Positions 6,539 through 14,338 of a stretch of 19,416 nt of DNA are shown here, piece after piece. The position numbers and the translations under genes are program-made. Origin of the DNA: an uncultured Bacillota bacterium (GTDB lineage Bacteria > Bacillota > Clostridia > Christensenellales > UBA1242). Numbering within the stretch: the stretch's first letter is position 1; each line of letters begins with the position of its first letter. Below the pieces are notes generated by a model, which was not told the origin of the DNA, ran no database searches, and saw only the letters and a list, made by a program, of their open reading frames with translations. Location of the stretch: positions 1 through 19,416 of the forward strand of contig URWY01000015.1 of assembly GCA_900551705.1 (NCBI GenBank), in the 5' to 3' direction.

Positions 6539-7900
6539 ATGAAAGAATTGCAAGAGATGTGGAAACAAGTTTTATTAAAAGTTGAAATGATGGTTAGCGC
6601 CGTTTCTTTTGACCTTTGGATTGCTCCACTTGAAGTGTTAGACTACAATAAATTTGAAAAGTTGATTTTGTCAACAAATTCCACATACGCTAAAAAGCAA
6701 CTTATGAAAAATCATTCCGAACAACTCAAATCTGCTATTGAAGAAGTCTTTGGCGAAGACACTCCTTTTGAAATTTTAGACCCAGATGAGAAAAAAGAAT
6801 TTTTAAAGAAAAATAAGCCAGAAATCAACCAAGCAGTCGTTGAAAAAGAAATAGAAGAAGATAAAAACGCTTTCAATCCAAAATATACTTTTGATAACTT
6901 TGTTGTTGGCAAAAGTAACCAATTTGTTTATGCTGCTGCCCGCTCAGTTGCCGAAAATCCAGGCAAGCGTTTCAACCCACTCTTTATTTATGGTGGCGTT
7001 GGGCTTGGCAAAACACATGTTCTTCACGCTATTGGAAATTACATCAAAAAAGAGTTGCCAGACCTTAAAATCAAGTATGTAACCTGCGAAAAATTTACAA
7101 ATGATTATATCGACAGCCTTCATGGTTCAAATAAAGACCAAGGTATTAACAAATTTAGAGAAAAATATAGAAATGTTGATGTTTTAATGGTTGACGATAT
7201 TCAATTTATAACCAATAAAAACGAAACGCAAGAAGAATTTTTCCATACTTTTAACGACTTGTATCAAAATAACAAACAAATCATCATCGCGTCAGACCGT
7301 CCACCAAAAGAAATTGCAACATTGTCAGACAGATTGCGTTCACGCTTCGCAAGCGGATTAATTCAAGATGTCCAATCACCTGATTTTGAAACCAGAGTGG
7401 CAATTTTAAGAAAAAAAGCGCAACTTGAAAGATATATAATAGATGACGAAGTTATTAACTTCATCGCCGAAAAAATAGACACAAATATTCGTGAAATGGA
7501 AGGTTTGCTTGCAAAAGTTTATTTCTTTGCAACACTTCTTGGTAAAAAATCAGCATCACTTGAAGAAGCAAAAGAAGCATTTAAAGAAGACTTAGACGAA
7601 AAACGCGAAGACTTAAGCCCAGACACAATTATTGACGCAACCTGCAAGTATTTTGGAATTTCAAAAGCCGATATTGTTGGTAAAAAGAAAAGCAAAGAAA
7701 TTGTTGAACCAAGAATGATTGCTATTTACTTAATCAGCGAGATGTTAGATATGCCACTTGTTGCGATTGGAAAACTCTTTGGCGGCAGAGATCACACAAC
7801 AATTATCCATGCGCGCGACAAAATCACCGAACAATACAGAGATGGCGGCAGAATTAAAACACTTGTTAATGCCATTAAAGAGCAAATAAACGCTAATTAA
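6539..7900 (+). CDS. dnaA: Chromosomal replication initiator protein DnaA
   Basis: DnaA binds oriC, forms an ATP-dependent filament and opens the duplex to start replication. All four domains are recognisable in 453 aa. Domain I (about 1-85) contains WKQVLLKVE and SFDLWIAPL. A short charged linker (86-112) follows. The AAA+ domain III carries Walker A GGVGLGKT (152-159), Walker B VLMVDD (215-220) and the arginine-finger box DRLRSRF (264-270). Domain IV has the DnaA-box reading signature GGRDHTTIIHARDKI (415-429). Linker II is short compared with many Bacillota. SD AAAGGA (6527-6532) sets the ATG. The gene is monocistronic with its own promoter and terminator; dnaN and recF are not adjacent, which is atypical for Bacillota. 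Confidence 0.98.
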   Translation: MKELQEMWKQVLLKVEMMVSAVSFDLWIAPLEVLDYNKFEKLILSTNSTYAKKQLMKNHSEQLKSAIEEVFGEDTPFEILDPDEKKEFLKKNKPEINQAVVEKEIEEDKNAFNPKYTFDNFVVGKSNQFVYAAARSVAENPGKRFNPLFIYGGVGLGKTHVLHAIGNYIKKELPDLKIKYVTCEKFTNDYIDSLHGSNKDQGINKFREKYRNVDVLMVDDIQFITNKNETQEEFFHTFNDLYQNNKQIIIASDRPPKEIATLSDRLRSRFASGLIQDVQSPDFETRVAILRKKAQLERYIIDDEVINFIAEKIDTNIREMEGLLAKVYFFATLLGKKSASLEEAKEAFKEDLDEKREDLSPDTIIDATCKYFGISKADIVGKKKSKEIVEPRMIAIYLISEMLDMPLVAIGKLFGGRDHTTIIHARDKITEQYRDGGRIKTLVNAIKEQINAN

Positions 7901-7915
7901 ACAATTAAAAATAAC

Positions 7916-7953
7916 AAAAAAAAAGTGAGCCTAGTTTAAGCCCACTTTTTTTA
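7916..7953 (+). terminator. dnaA terminator
   Basis: The stem pairs A-run+GTG (7918-7927) with CAC+T-run (7943-7952), with one A-C mismatch and an inner GC/GC pair (7929-7930, 7940-7941) around a 9-nt loop. Seven T follow. The nine-A run on the other side makes it potentially bidirectional. Confidence 0.75.
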
Positions 7954-7954
7954 T

Positions 7955-7980
7955 TAAAAAATCTCTCAAATTGAGAGATT
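7955..7980 (-). terminator. clpX terminator
   Basis: A perfect 10-bp inverted repeat (AATCTCTCAA 7960-7969, TTGAGAGATT 7971-7980) overlaps the clpX stop codon and is followed on the minus strand by at least five T. The stem shares its TCTCTC/GAGAGA core with the tpiA terminator. Confidence 0.78.
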
Positions 7981-9247
7981 ATGCTGTTTCTTCTGATTTA
8001 ATTTTATAAATAATTTCAGGTTTTGAGTGATTTAAAATTACATTTTTTGTAATTACAATTTTATCTATATCAACATTGCTTGGTGATGTGAACATAACAT
8101 CTTGCATTGCATCTTCCAAAATTGCCCTGAGTCCGCGTGCACCTGTTTTGAGTTCGCTTGCTTTATGCGCAACTGCATCAACTGCATCTGGTTCAAAAAC
8201 AAGTTCAATATTATCCATTTTAAACAATTTCTTATATTGTTTAACAAGTGCATTTTTAGGTTCAGTTAAAATTTTAACAAAAGCATCTTCTTTCAAGTCT
8301 GAAAGTGAAACAAACACTGGCATTCTGCCAATAAATTCTGGAATAAGTCCAAATTTTATAAGGTCTTGTGGTTGAGTTTGTTTAATAACATTGAGTTCTT
8401 CCCTATCCACTTTTGTTTTAACATCTGCACTAAAACCTAGAGTGCTATCATTCAACCTTGCTTCGATGATTTTATCAAGTCCGATAAATGCGCCACCGCA
8501 AATAAATAAAATGTTTGTTGTATCAATTTGCAACATTTCTTGATGAGGATGTTTTCTTCCGCCTTGTGGAGGAACTGATGCGATTGTGGACTCAACAATT
8601 TTTAAAAGTGCTTGTTGAACGCCTTCACCTGAAACATCACGAGTGATTGATACATTTTGGCTTTTCTTTGCAAGTTTATCTATTTCGTCAACATAAATTA
8701 TGCCACGCTCTGCCTTGGCAATATCATAATTAGCGTTTTGAATAAGTTTTAACAAAATATTTTCAACATCGTCACCAACATAACCCGCTTCGGTCAATGT
8801 TGTTGCATCGCATGAAGCAAATGGAACATTTAAAATTTTTGCTAATGTTTTTGCAAGCAATGTTTTGCCACTACCTGTTGGGCCGACCATTAAAATGTTT
8901 GATTTTTCAAGTTCAATATCATCATTTTGTTCTTTTTTCGACTTGCTTGTAAGCAAATTATAATTAACTCTTTTATAATGATTATAAACAGCAACTGCGA
9001 GAGCGCGTTTTGCATCTTCTTGTCCAACAATATAATCATCAAGTCTTTTCTTAATTTCTTCTGGAGCAAGAAGTTCAATTTTACTATCAAGTTTAGAAAC
9101 TTTTTCTTCTTGAACAATTTCTTTGCAAATATCTATACATTCGTTGCATATAAAACTATTGCCATCTGGATTGGCAATAAGTTTTTTTACGGTTTCTTGT
9201 GGTTTGCCACAAAAAGAACAACAAAGGGGCTTTCTTTCCTTTTCCAT
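7979..9247 (-). CDS. clpX: ATP-dependent Clp protease ATP-binding subunit ClpX
   Basis: ClpX is the AAA+ unfoldase that feeds substrates into ClpP. The 422-aa protein starts with the zinc-binding dimer domain (Cys10, Cys13, Cys34, Cys37, spaced CxxC-x20-CxxC). Then come Walker A GPTGSGKT (122-129), the GYVG pore loop (155-158), Walker B IIYVDEID (183-190) and the RKHPHQ pore-2 region (231-236). The ClpP-docking tripeptide appears as LGF (270-272) rather than the more usual IGF. SD GAGGTG lies about 5 nt before the ATG. It is last in the tig-clpP-clpX order on the minus strand, 48 nt after clpP, and ends in an intrinsic terminator. Confidence 0.98.
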   Translation of the reverse strand: MEKERKPLCCSFCGKPQETVKKLIANPDGNSFICNECIDICKEIVQEEKVSKLDSKIELLAPEEIKKRLDDYIVGQEDAKRALAVAVYNHYKRVNYNLLTSKSKKEQNDDIELEKSNILMVGPTGSGKTLLAKTLAKILNVPFASCDATTLTEAGYVGDDVENILLKLIQNANYDIAKAERGIIYVDEIDKLAKKSQNVSITRDVSGEGVQQALLKIVESTIASVPPQGGRKHPHQEMLQIDTTNILFICGGAFIGLDKIIEARLNDSTLGFSADVKTKVDREELNVIKQTQPQDLIKFGLIPEFIGRMPVFVSLSDLKEDAFVKILTEPKNALVKQYKKLFKMDNIELVFEPDAVDAVAHKASELKTGARGLRAILEDAMQDVMFTSPSNVDIDKIVITKNVILNHSKPEIIYKIKSEETA

Positions 9248-9295
9248 AACACCTCAATATATTATTAGTTAAAAAATTATTTTTAATCAACCCTT

Positions 9296-9895
9296 TTATT
9301 CAGGCTTTTTCTCAACACCGCGTTTAACATAGACTTTGTCAATTAAACCATATTCAAGTGCTTCATCAGCGCTCAAATAATGGTCACGGTCTGTATCTTT
9401 TTCAACTTGTTCAATAGGTTTTCCAGTATTTTCAGAAATTATTCTATTTATTTTAGCTTTAATTTTTTGAATTTGCTTTGCTTGAATTTCAATGTCACTT
9501 GCTTGACCTTGTGCCCCACCAAGTGGTTGGTGAATCATAATTTCAGAGTTTGGAAGTGCAAATCTCTTACCTTTTGCACCGCTTGCAAGCAAAAATGCAC
9601 CCATAGATGCTGCAAGTCCAACACAAGTTGTTGCAACATCGCATTTGATATAATTCATCGTATCGTAAATAGCAAGACCAGCAGAAACGCTTCCACCTGG
9701 ACTATTGATATACAAGAAGATATCTTTATCTGGGTTTTTGCCTTCAAGATATATAAGTTGCGCAACAACACTGTTGGCAACTTGGTCATTTATCTCGCCT
9801 GAAAGGAAAATAATTCTATCTTCTAATAACCTTGAATAAATATCGTAAGAGCGTTCGCCGTTTGCTGTTTGGTCAACAACCATAGGAATTAACAT
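9296..9895 (-). CDS. clpP: ATP-dependent Clp protease proteolytic subunit ClpP
   Basis: ClpP is the tetradecameric serine peptidase that partners ClpX. The 199-aa protein carries the full triad: Ser97 (GLAASMGA), His122 (MIHQPLGG) and Asp171 (DTDRDHYLSA), plus the oxyanion/substrate strand NSPGGSV (64-70). The ATG at 9895 is chosen because GGAAGGAG, an excellent SD, lies about 8 nt upstream. An in-frame TTG at 9913 would place that SD inside the coding region. The N-terminus MLIPMVVDQT is typical, with a very short or absent propeptide. It lies 36 nt downstream of tig and upstream of clpX, in the conserved tig-clpP-clpX arrangement. Confidence 0.98.
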   Translation of the reverse strand: MLIPMVVDQTANGERSYDIYSRLLEDRIIFLSGEINDQVANSVVAQLIYLEGKNPDKDIFLYINSPGGSVSAGLAIYDTMNYIKCDVATTCVGLAASMGAFLLASGAKGKRFALPNSEIMIHQPLGGAQGQASDIEIQAKQIQKIKAKINRIISENTGKPIEQVEKDTDRDHYLSADEALEYGLIDKVYVKRGVEKKPE

Positions 9896-9931
9896 AAATT
9901 TTTCTCCTTCCAATTATTTATATCCAATTTA

Positions 9932-11218
9932 TTAAGCAATAGTATTGTTAGCTTTTAAGAAATCTAGCAATTTTTTCATTAAAATGTCGTTTTCGAAATA
10001 AGCAACTGTATTATTGTCCAAAGTTTTCTTGTATTCTTCTAAATCTTTTTTATACAAATCTGCCATTTCTTGGAGTTTTGCGTTTAGTTCTTCGTCAGTT
10101 ACATACAAGTTTTCTTTTTTAATCAATTCTTCCAAAACAAGTCTTGTTTTGCATGATTGTTTTGCTTGTTCTTTTCTTTCTTCTCTAAGTTTTTCAACAT
10201 CTGTTCCAAGATAGCCAAGATATTCATCAAGTTTTAAACCTTGGTAGCTTAATCTTGCTTCCAAATCTTTGATAAACATATCTAATTGGCGTTCAATCAA
10301 AATTTCTGGAACTTCAACTTCACTTGCATCAACAATTTTTTCAATCAAATCGTTTTCAAGCTTTCTTTCAGCTTCTTGTTCTTTTTTAATGTTCATTCTC
10401 TTTTCAATATCTTTTTTATAATCTTCAAGTGTTTCAAATTCACTTACATTTGAAGCAAAAGCATCATTTATTTCTGGAAGTTGTTTTCTTTCAATTTTTT
10501 CAAGTGTAACTTTAAAAACTGCTGGTTTATTTTGCAAGTTTTCAGCACCATAATTTGCTGGGAATGTTACATTAACATCTTTGTTGTCACCAACTTTCAT
10601 TCCAACAATTTGGTCTTCAAAAGTGTCAATAAAACTCTTTGAACCAAGTTCTAATCTATAATTTGTTGCACTGCCACCTTCAAAAATTTCTCCATCTACC
10701 ATACCCACAAAGTCGATTGTTGCGAAATCGCCCATTTTTGCTTCGTCATCTGATGCGTCAACAAATCTTGCACTTCTTTCAGCAACCATTTTAAGTTCAT
10801 CGTCAACTTCTTTTTTAGTTGCTTTTTTGCATTCTTTTTTAACTGTTAAGCCTGTGTATGCGACGAGTTTAACTTCTGGAACGCCAGCAACGCTAGCAGT
10901 TACAACTAAGCCTTCTTTACCAAACTTATCAATTTTAACATTTGGTTGAACAATAGGTTCAAAGTCTTTATTTTCGTCCAAAAATTTTCCATATTCTTCT
11001 GAGAATGCTCTTTCAAAAGCGCCATCAAAGAAAACCATTTCTCCATAGTTCTTTTCAATAACTTTTCTAGGCGCTTTTCCTTTTCTGAAACCTTGAACAG
11101 AAAATCTATTTTTGTCTGCTTGATATGTTGCTTCAACAGCATTTTCCCATTCTTCAGCAGAGATTGTGATTTCTACTTCATAATTATTTTTTTCTTTTTT
11201 TGTAATTTTGTAACTCAT
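9932..11218 (-). CDS. tig: Trigger factor (ribosome-associated chaperone/PPIase)
   Basis: Trigger factor binds at the ribosomal exit tunnel and shields nascent chains. The 428-aa protein has the ribosome-docking loop GFRKGKAPR (43-51), an FKBP-type peptidyl-prolyl isomerase domain (about 158-245, with DFATIDFVGMVDG and FEDQIVGMKVGD) and a long helical chaperone domain (about 246-428) rich in Lys and Glu. SD AAGGAG precedes the ATG, and a strong promoter lies upstream. It is the first gene of the tig-clpP-clpX unit. Confidence 0.98.
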   Translation of the reverse strand: MSYKITKKEKNNYEVEITISAEEWENAVEATYQADKNRFSVQGFRKGKAPRKVIEKNYGEMVFFDGAFERAFSEEYGKFLDENKDFEPIVQPNVKIDKFGKEGLVVTASVAGVPEVKLVAYTGLTVKKECKKATKKEVDDELKMVAERSARFVDASDDEAKMGDFATIDFVGMVDGEIFEGGSATNYRLELGSKSFIDTFEDQIVGMKVGDNKDVNVTFPANYGAENLQNKPAVFKVTLEKIERKQLPEINDAFASNVSEFETLEDYKKDIEKRMNIKKEQEAERKLENDLIEKIVDASEVEVPEILIERQLDMFIKDLEARLSYQGLKLDEYLGYLGTDVEKLREERKEQAKQSCKTRLVLEELIKKENLYVTDEELNAKLQEMADLYKKDLEEYKKTLDNNTVAYFENDILMKKLLDFLKANNTIA

Positions 11219-11249
11219 TTTTTTCTCCTTAAAATTTTAAATCTTGGGC

Positions 11250-11278
11250 ATTATAGCACACAAATCAAAAGAAAACAA
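11250..11278 (-). promoter_or_regulatory. tig-clpP-clpX promoter
   Basis: On the minus strand, -35 TTGTTT (11278-11273), a 17-bp spacer and a perfect -10 TATAAT (11255-11250) preceded by an extended TGC. No CIRCE or CtsR-type direct repeat was recognised near it. Confidence 0.8.
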
Positions 11279-11297
11279 TTATTTTAAGTAATTTTAT

Positions 11298-11876
11298 TTA
11301 GTTGTCAAATTTACAGCCACAATAAGTTTGTCTATAAAAATTATTTTCTTTAGAAAGTTGAAGTGAACGCAAATAGCCGTTTTCTTTTTTAAAGTCTGAT
11401 GGAAGATAATCCACTTCAAATTGTTTTGATAAATTTTGCATAATTTCGTTAATCCAAGTTGCGTTTTTATATGGACTGACTGACAATGTTGTGCAGAATA
11501 AATCAAATTCATTTTCTTTTGCAAGTAAAGCAGTTTTAGAAAGCCTTAATTTGTAACATTCATAACACCTTGGTGAATGTTCACCTAAATTTTCTTTGCC
11601 TTTTATGGCATTTAAATAATCTTGATGCGAATAATCAATATCCAACATTGGAATATTCAATTTTTTTAGAAAGCATATTTGCTCATTTTTACGCTTTTCA
11701 TATTCTTCTTCTGGCATAATGTTGGGGTTATAATATAGAACTGTGATATTAAAATGTGGCAAAAGTCTCTCAATAACTGCGCTTGAACAAGGCGCGCAAC
11801 AACTATGGAGCAAAAGTTTTTTCTTTTCTCCATTAAAAGACGATATTTTTTCTTTCATTTTGTCGTTATAGTTCAT
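11298..11876 (-). CDS. queH: Epoxyqueuosine reductase QueH
   Basis: QueH reduces epoxyqueuosine to queuosine in tRNA, the last step of the pathway, and replaces the unrelated cobalamin-dependent QueG. The 192-aa protein shows the family cysteine motifs: HSCCAPCSS (Cys26, Cys27, Cys30), CYEC (Cys104, Cys107) and YCGCKFD near the C-terminus (Cys186, Cys188). It also has TLSVSPYKN (130-138), typical of the family. Family knowledge assigns an Fe-S cluster to the conserved Cys pairs. The ATG at 11876 is chosen: an AAGGAA SD sits just upstream, whereas an upstream extension would run through a palindromic structured element. It lies downstream of pcrA on the same strand, 109 bp apart. No other queuosine gene is in the window. 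Confidence 0.93.
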   Translation of the reverse strand: MNYNDKMKEKISSFNGEKKKLLLHSCCAPCSSAVIERLLPHFNITVLYYNPNIMPEEEYEKRKNEQICFLKKLNIPMLDIDYSHQDYLNAIKGKENLGEHSPRCYECYKLRLSKTALLAKENEFDLFCTTLSVSPYKNATWINEIMQNLSKQFEVDYLPSDFKKENGYLRSLQLSKENNFYRQTYCGCKFDN

Positions 11877-11892
11877 TTTGTTCCTTTTGGGT

Positions 11893-11976
11893 GGGGCGAA
11901 AGCCCCGCACGAAAGTGCGGCAAAGCGTGCCCACGGCACGCTTTTGCTTTTCGCAAGCGAAAAGCGGCTTTAGCCC
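11893..11976. repeat. GC-rich multi-hairpin element between pcrA and queH
   Basis: This block is strikingly GC-rich against its AT-rich surroundings. An outer 11-bp helix (GGGCGAAAGCC 11894-11904 with GGCTTTAGCCC 11966-11976, one mismatch) can enclose three hairpins. They are CCGCAC-GAAA-GTGCGG (11905-11920), a 10-bp stem with a CAC loop (11922-11944), and a stem GCTTTTCG/CGAAAAGC (11946-11965). An alternative 5-bp GGGGC-GAAA-GCCCC hairpin (11893-11906) competes with the outer helix. It ends just before the queH SD on the minus strand. It could be an intergenic repeat, an mRNA stability/processing element or a queH leader structure. It has no T-tract on the minus strand, so it is not an ordinary terminator for pcrA. 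Confidence 0.8.
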
Positions 11977-11985
11977 TCCTCTTTA

Positions 11986-14250
11986 TTATTTTAACACTTT
12001 CAAAGGCGAAATCTCAAGCATAATACTCTTTTTACCAATCTTTCCAAAATCAATATCTGCAAATTTTCCGCCGTCTATACTTATAATCTTACCAACACCA
12101 AATTTTGGATGTAAAACAGTTTGACCAACTTCAAAATTAGATTCCACTTTTGTTTTTCTGTTTTCAACATACTCATCAAATTTAGTTTTCGTTTGCATTG
12201 GGCTGTAATCATATTTGTTTTGTTCTGGCTCTTTATAATAAACCTTTTCAATTTTTGGTTGATATTGTTGCTTATAATAAGCGCCAATCTGTGCTCCATA
12301 TCTGTTGTTTTGAAAAACTGAAAATTCCGGCATAATATTTTCTTCTGCTGGTGCAAGATTTATTTCGCGTAAAAACCTTGATGGTCTTTGATAATCTCTC
12401 TTGCCATATAAGTATCTCGTTTTGCAAGATGTAAGCATCAAATTTTCCTTTGCTCTTGTTATTGCAACATACATTAACCTGCGCTCTTCTTCCATTTCAT
12501 CGTTATTATCAAATGCTCTAGAAATAGGAAAAATCTTTTCTTCAAGTCCGATTATAAAAACATATCTAAATTCCAAGCCTTTAACCGAATGAACAGTTGC
12601 AATCGTCACGCAATTGCCAGCACTATCCATGCCGTCAATATCTGAAATAAGCGAAACACTTTCCAAAAATTCAACAAGCGAAGCACTCTCATTTTTTTCT
12701 TCAAAATCTTGAACCTGAGACACAAACATATCAATATTCAAAATTCTGTTTATATCTTCTTCTGAGTTGGAATTATATGCACTTTTAATGTTAAATTCGC
12801 TTATCAAATGCTTAACAAAATCTGTTAAACACATTTTTTCATAATCATCTTTCAAGGTCAAATATGTGTTTTTAAAACTTTCAAATTTCTTTATTGTTGA
12901 TAATGGCAAATTTAAATTATCAGTCAAAACAGTGTTTAAAAGGCTTTCACCAAGATTGTTCGCTTCAATTTTTAATGCGTTTAGTGCACTATCACCAATT
13001 CCCCTTTTAGGGAAATTTATAATTCTTTCAAATGAAATATCATCTCTTGGATTTGTAAAAAGTCTTAAATATGAAATTAAGTTTTTGATTTCAGCACGCT
13101 CAAAAAACTTAAAACCGCCATAAATTCTGTGAGGAATGTTATATGTCAAAAATCTTTCCTCAAAAGGTAATGTCAAAGCATTTAAACGCATCAAAACTGC
13201 AAAATCGCTGTATTGATAACCATAATTTTGAACCAAATCGTATATTTCACGAGCAACAACTTCGGCCTCTTCCTTTTCATCGTATACATTTCTTGTTTGA
13301 ATTTCTGCACCATCGAAATTTTCTGTCCAAAGATTTTTGTCCATTCTTGATTTATTGTTCTTAATAAGCAAATTTGCTAGATTTAAGATTTTTTTTGTTG
13401 AACGATAATTCCTTTCAAGTTTGAAAAGTTTAACATTCTCAAAATCTTTTTGGAAATCAAAAATATTAGCAAAATTTGCACCACGCCAAGTGTAAATGCA
13501 TTGATCTTCATCGCCAACAACAAATATGTTCTTATGAACACTTGTAAGCATTTTTACAAGGTCGTATTGAATTGTGTTGGTGTCTTGAAATTCGTCCACT
13601 AAAACATATTTAAAACGATTTGCATACTTTGCCAAAACTTCTGGACATTGTTTAAAAAGTTGATAGGTCACATTCATCAAATCGTTAAAATCTAACGCAT
13701 TTGCTTTTCTGAGTTCTGATTGATAATCGTAATAAACTCGCTCAATAGTTTCAATATTATCCAAATAGTCATACATTTTTTTGTATTCGGTCATTGTCAT
13801 ATTGTTGTTTTTTAAATTGTTAATATGAAAAGCAATATTTTTACGCTTATCTTCTTTGTCGATATTATATTTTGCACAAATTTGCTTAAAAAGTTTGTCT
13901 GTGTCTTGATCTGAATATATTGAAAAATTATGGTCATAACCACCGAGTTTATCTATATCCATTCTCAAAATTTTTGCACACATTGAGTGAAATGTGGATA
14001 TCCAAACACGGTCGCCACCATCAATCATTTTTTCAACCCTGTCTTTCATTTCCTTTGCCGCTTTGTTCGTGAAAGTAATCGCCAAAATATTGTATGGCGA
14101 AACATTTAATTCAGAAATTAAATATGCTATTCTATGTGTCAAAAGCCTTGTTTTGCCACTACCCGCACCAGCAGTGACCAAAACCGCACCATCAATTTGC
14201 AATAATGCTTTTTGTTGTTCTTCGTTTAAACCTTGTAAAATATTTTCCAT
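11986..14250 (-). CDS. pcrA: ATP-dependent DNA helicase PcrA/UvrD
   Basis: This is an SF1A 3'-5' DNA helicase acting in repair, replication restart and transcription-coupled repair. All helicase motifs are present in 754 aa: Q-motif LNEEQQKAL (8-16), Walker A GAGSGKT (28-34), TFTNKAAKEM (59-68), DEFQDTN (219-225), GDEDQCIYTWRGA (246-258), RNYRST (280-285), TVHSVKGLEF (552-561) and YVAITRAKE (594-602). After a low-complexity linker (about 635-700, Gln/Tyr/Lys-rich) comes the C-terminal Tudor-like module (about 706-752, VGQTVLHPKFGVGKI), which binds RNA polymerase in PcrA. There is no SD. A perfect extended -10 ends 6 nt before the ATG, so a leaderless mRNA is likely. It is divergent from tsaE. 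Confidence 0.97.
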   Translation of the reverse strand: MENILQGLNEEQQKALLQIDGAVLVTAGAGSGKTRLLTHRIAYLISELNVSPYNILAITFTNKAAKEMKDRVEKMIDGGDRVWISTFHSMCAKILRMDIDKLGGYDHNFSIYSDQDTDKLFKQICAKYNIDKEDKRKNIAFHINNLKNNNMTMTEYKKMYDYLDNIETIERVYYDYQSELRKANALDFNDLMNVTYQLFKQCPEVLAKYANRFKYVLVDEFQDTNTIQYDLVKMLTSVHKNIFVVGDEDQCIYTWRGANFANIFDFQKDFENVKLFKLERNYRSTKKILNLANLLIKNNKSRMDKNLWTENFDGAEIQTRNVYDEKEEAEVVAREIYDLVQNYGYQYSDFAVLMRLNALTLPFEERFLTYNIPHRIYGGFKFFERAEIKNLISYLRLFTNPRDDISFERIINFPKRGIGDSALNALKIEANNLGESLLNTVLTDNLNLPLSTIKKFESFKNTYLTLKDDYEKMCLTDFVKHLISEFNIKSAYNSNSEEDINRILNIDMFVSQVQDFEEKNESASLVEFLESVSLISDIDGMDSAGNCVTIATVHSVKGLEFRYVFIIGLEEKIFPISRAFDNNDEMEEERRLMYVAITRAKENLMLTSCKTRYLYGKRDYQRPSRFLREINLAPAEENIMPEFSVFQNNRYGAQIGAYYKQQYQPKIEKVYYKEPEQNKYDYSPMQTKTKFDEYVENRKTKVESNFEVGQTVLHPKFGVGKIISIDGGKFADIDFGKIGKKSIMLEISPLKVLK

Positions 14251-14253
14251 GCG

Positions 14254-14266
14254 GTGATTATATCAC
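14254..14266 (-). promoter_or_regulatory. pcrA extended -10 promoter within a palindrome
   Basis: A perfect TATAAT (minus, 14262-14257) is preceded by TGA, giving an extended -10; the -35 is weak. The -10 is embedded in the 13-bp palindrome GTGATTATATCAC, which could be an operator or chance. The predicted transcription start coincides with the ATG at 14250. Confidence 0.6.
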
Positions 14267-14303
14267 AAATTTGAAAAAAATTAACTATTTTTATCAACTT
14301 AAT

Positions 14304-14332
14304 TTGACATTTTAAAAATTAAATGTAATACT
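14304..14332 (+). promoter_or_regulatory. tsaE-tsaB promoter, predicted leaderless
   Basis: A perfect -35 TTGACA (14304-14309), a 17-bp spacer and an AATACT -10 (14327-14332). The -10 ends 6 nt before the tsaE ATG, and no SD is present, so transcription probably starts at the start codon. Confidence 0.6.
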
Positions 14333-14338
14333 CATAGC

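Noticed and set aside
8927..9268. 113-codon open frame antisense to clpX, and similar antisense frames over eno, pcrA and tig
   Set aside because: They are low-complexity Phe/Ile/Asn-rich shadows of strongly conserved genes on the other strand and have no domain signature I recognise.
9896..9913. TTG start six codons upstream of clpP
   Set aside because: The GGAAGGAG SD for the ATG at 9895 lies inside this extension, and the ATG gives the typical ClpP N-terminus.
11877..11939. N-terminal extension of QueH beginning MPWARFAAL
   Set aside because: It is translated from the multi-hairpin element, has no family homology I recognise, and a proper SD precedes the internal ATG at 11876.
11893..11976. 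tRNA or preQ1 riboswitch
   Set aside because: The cloverleaf-like fold lacks an anticodon arm, T-loop sequence and CCA end, and the arms do not have tRNA lengths. The preQ1 aptamer is a small pseudoknot with a different layout.
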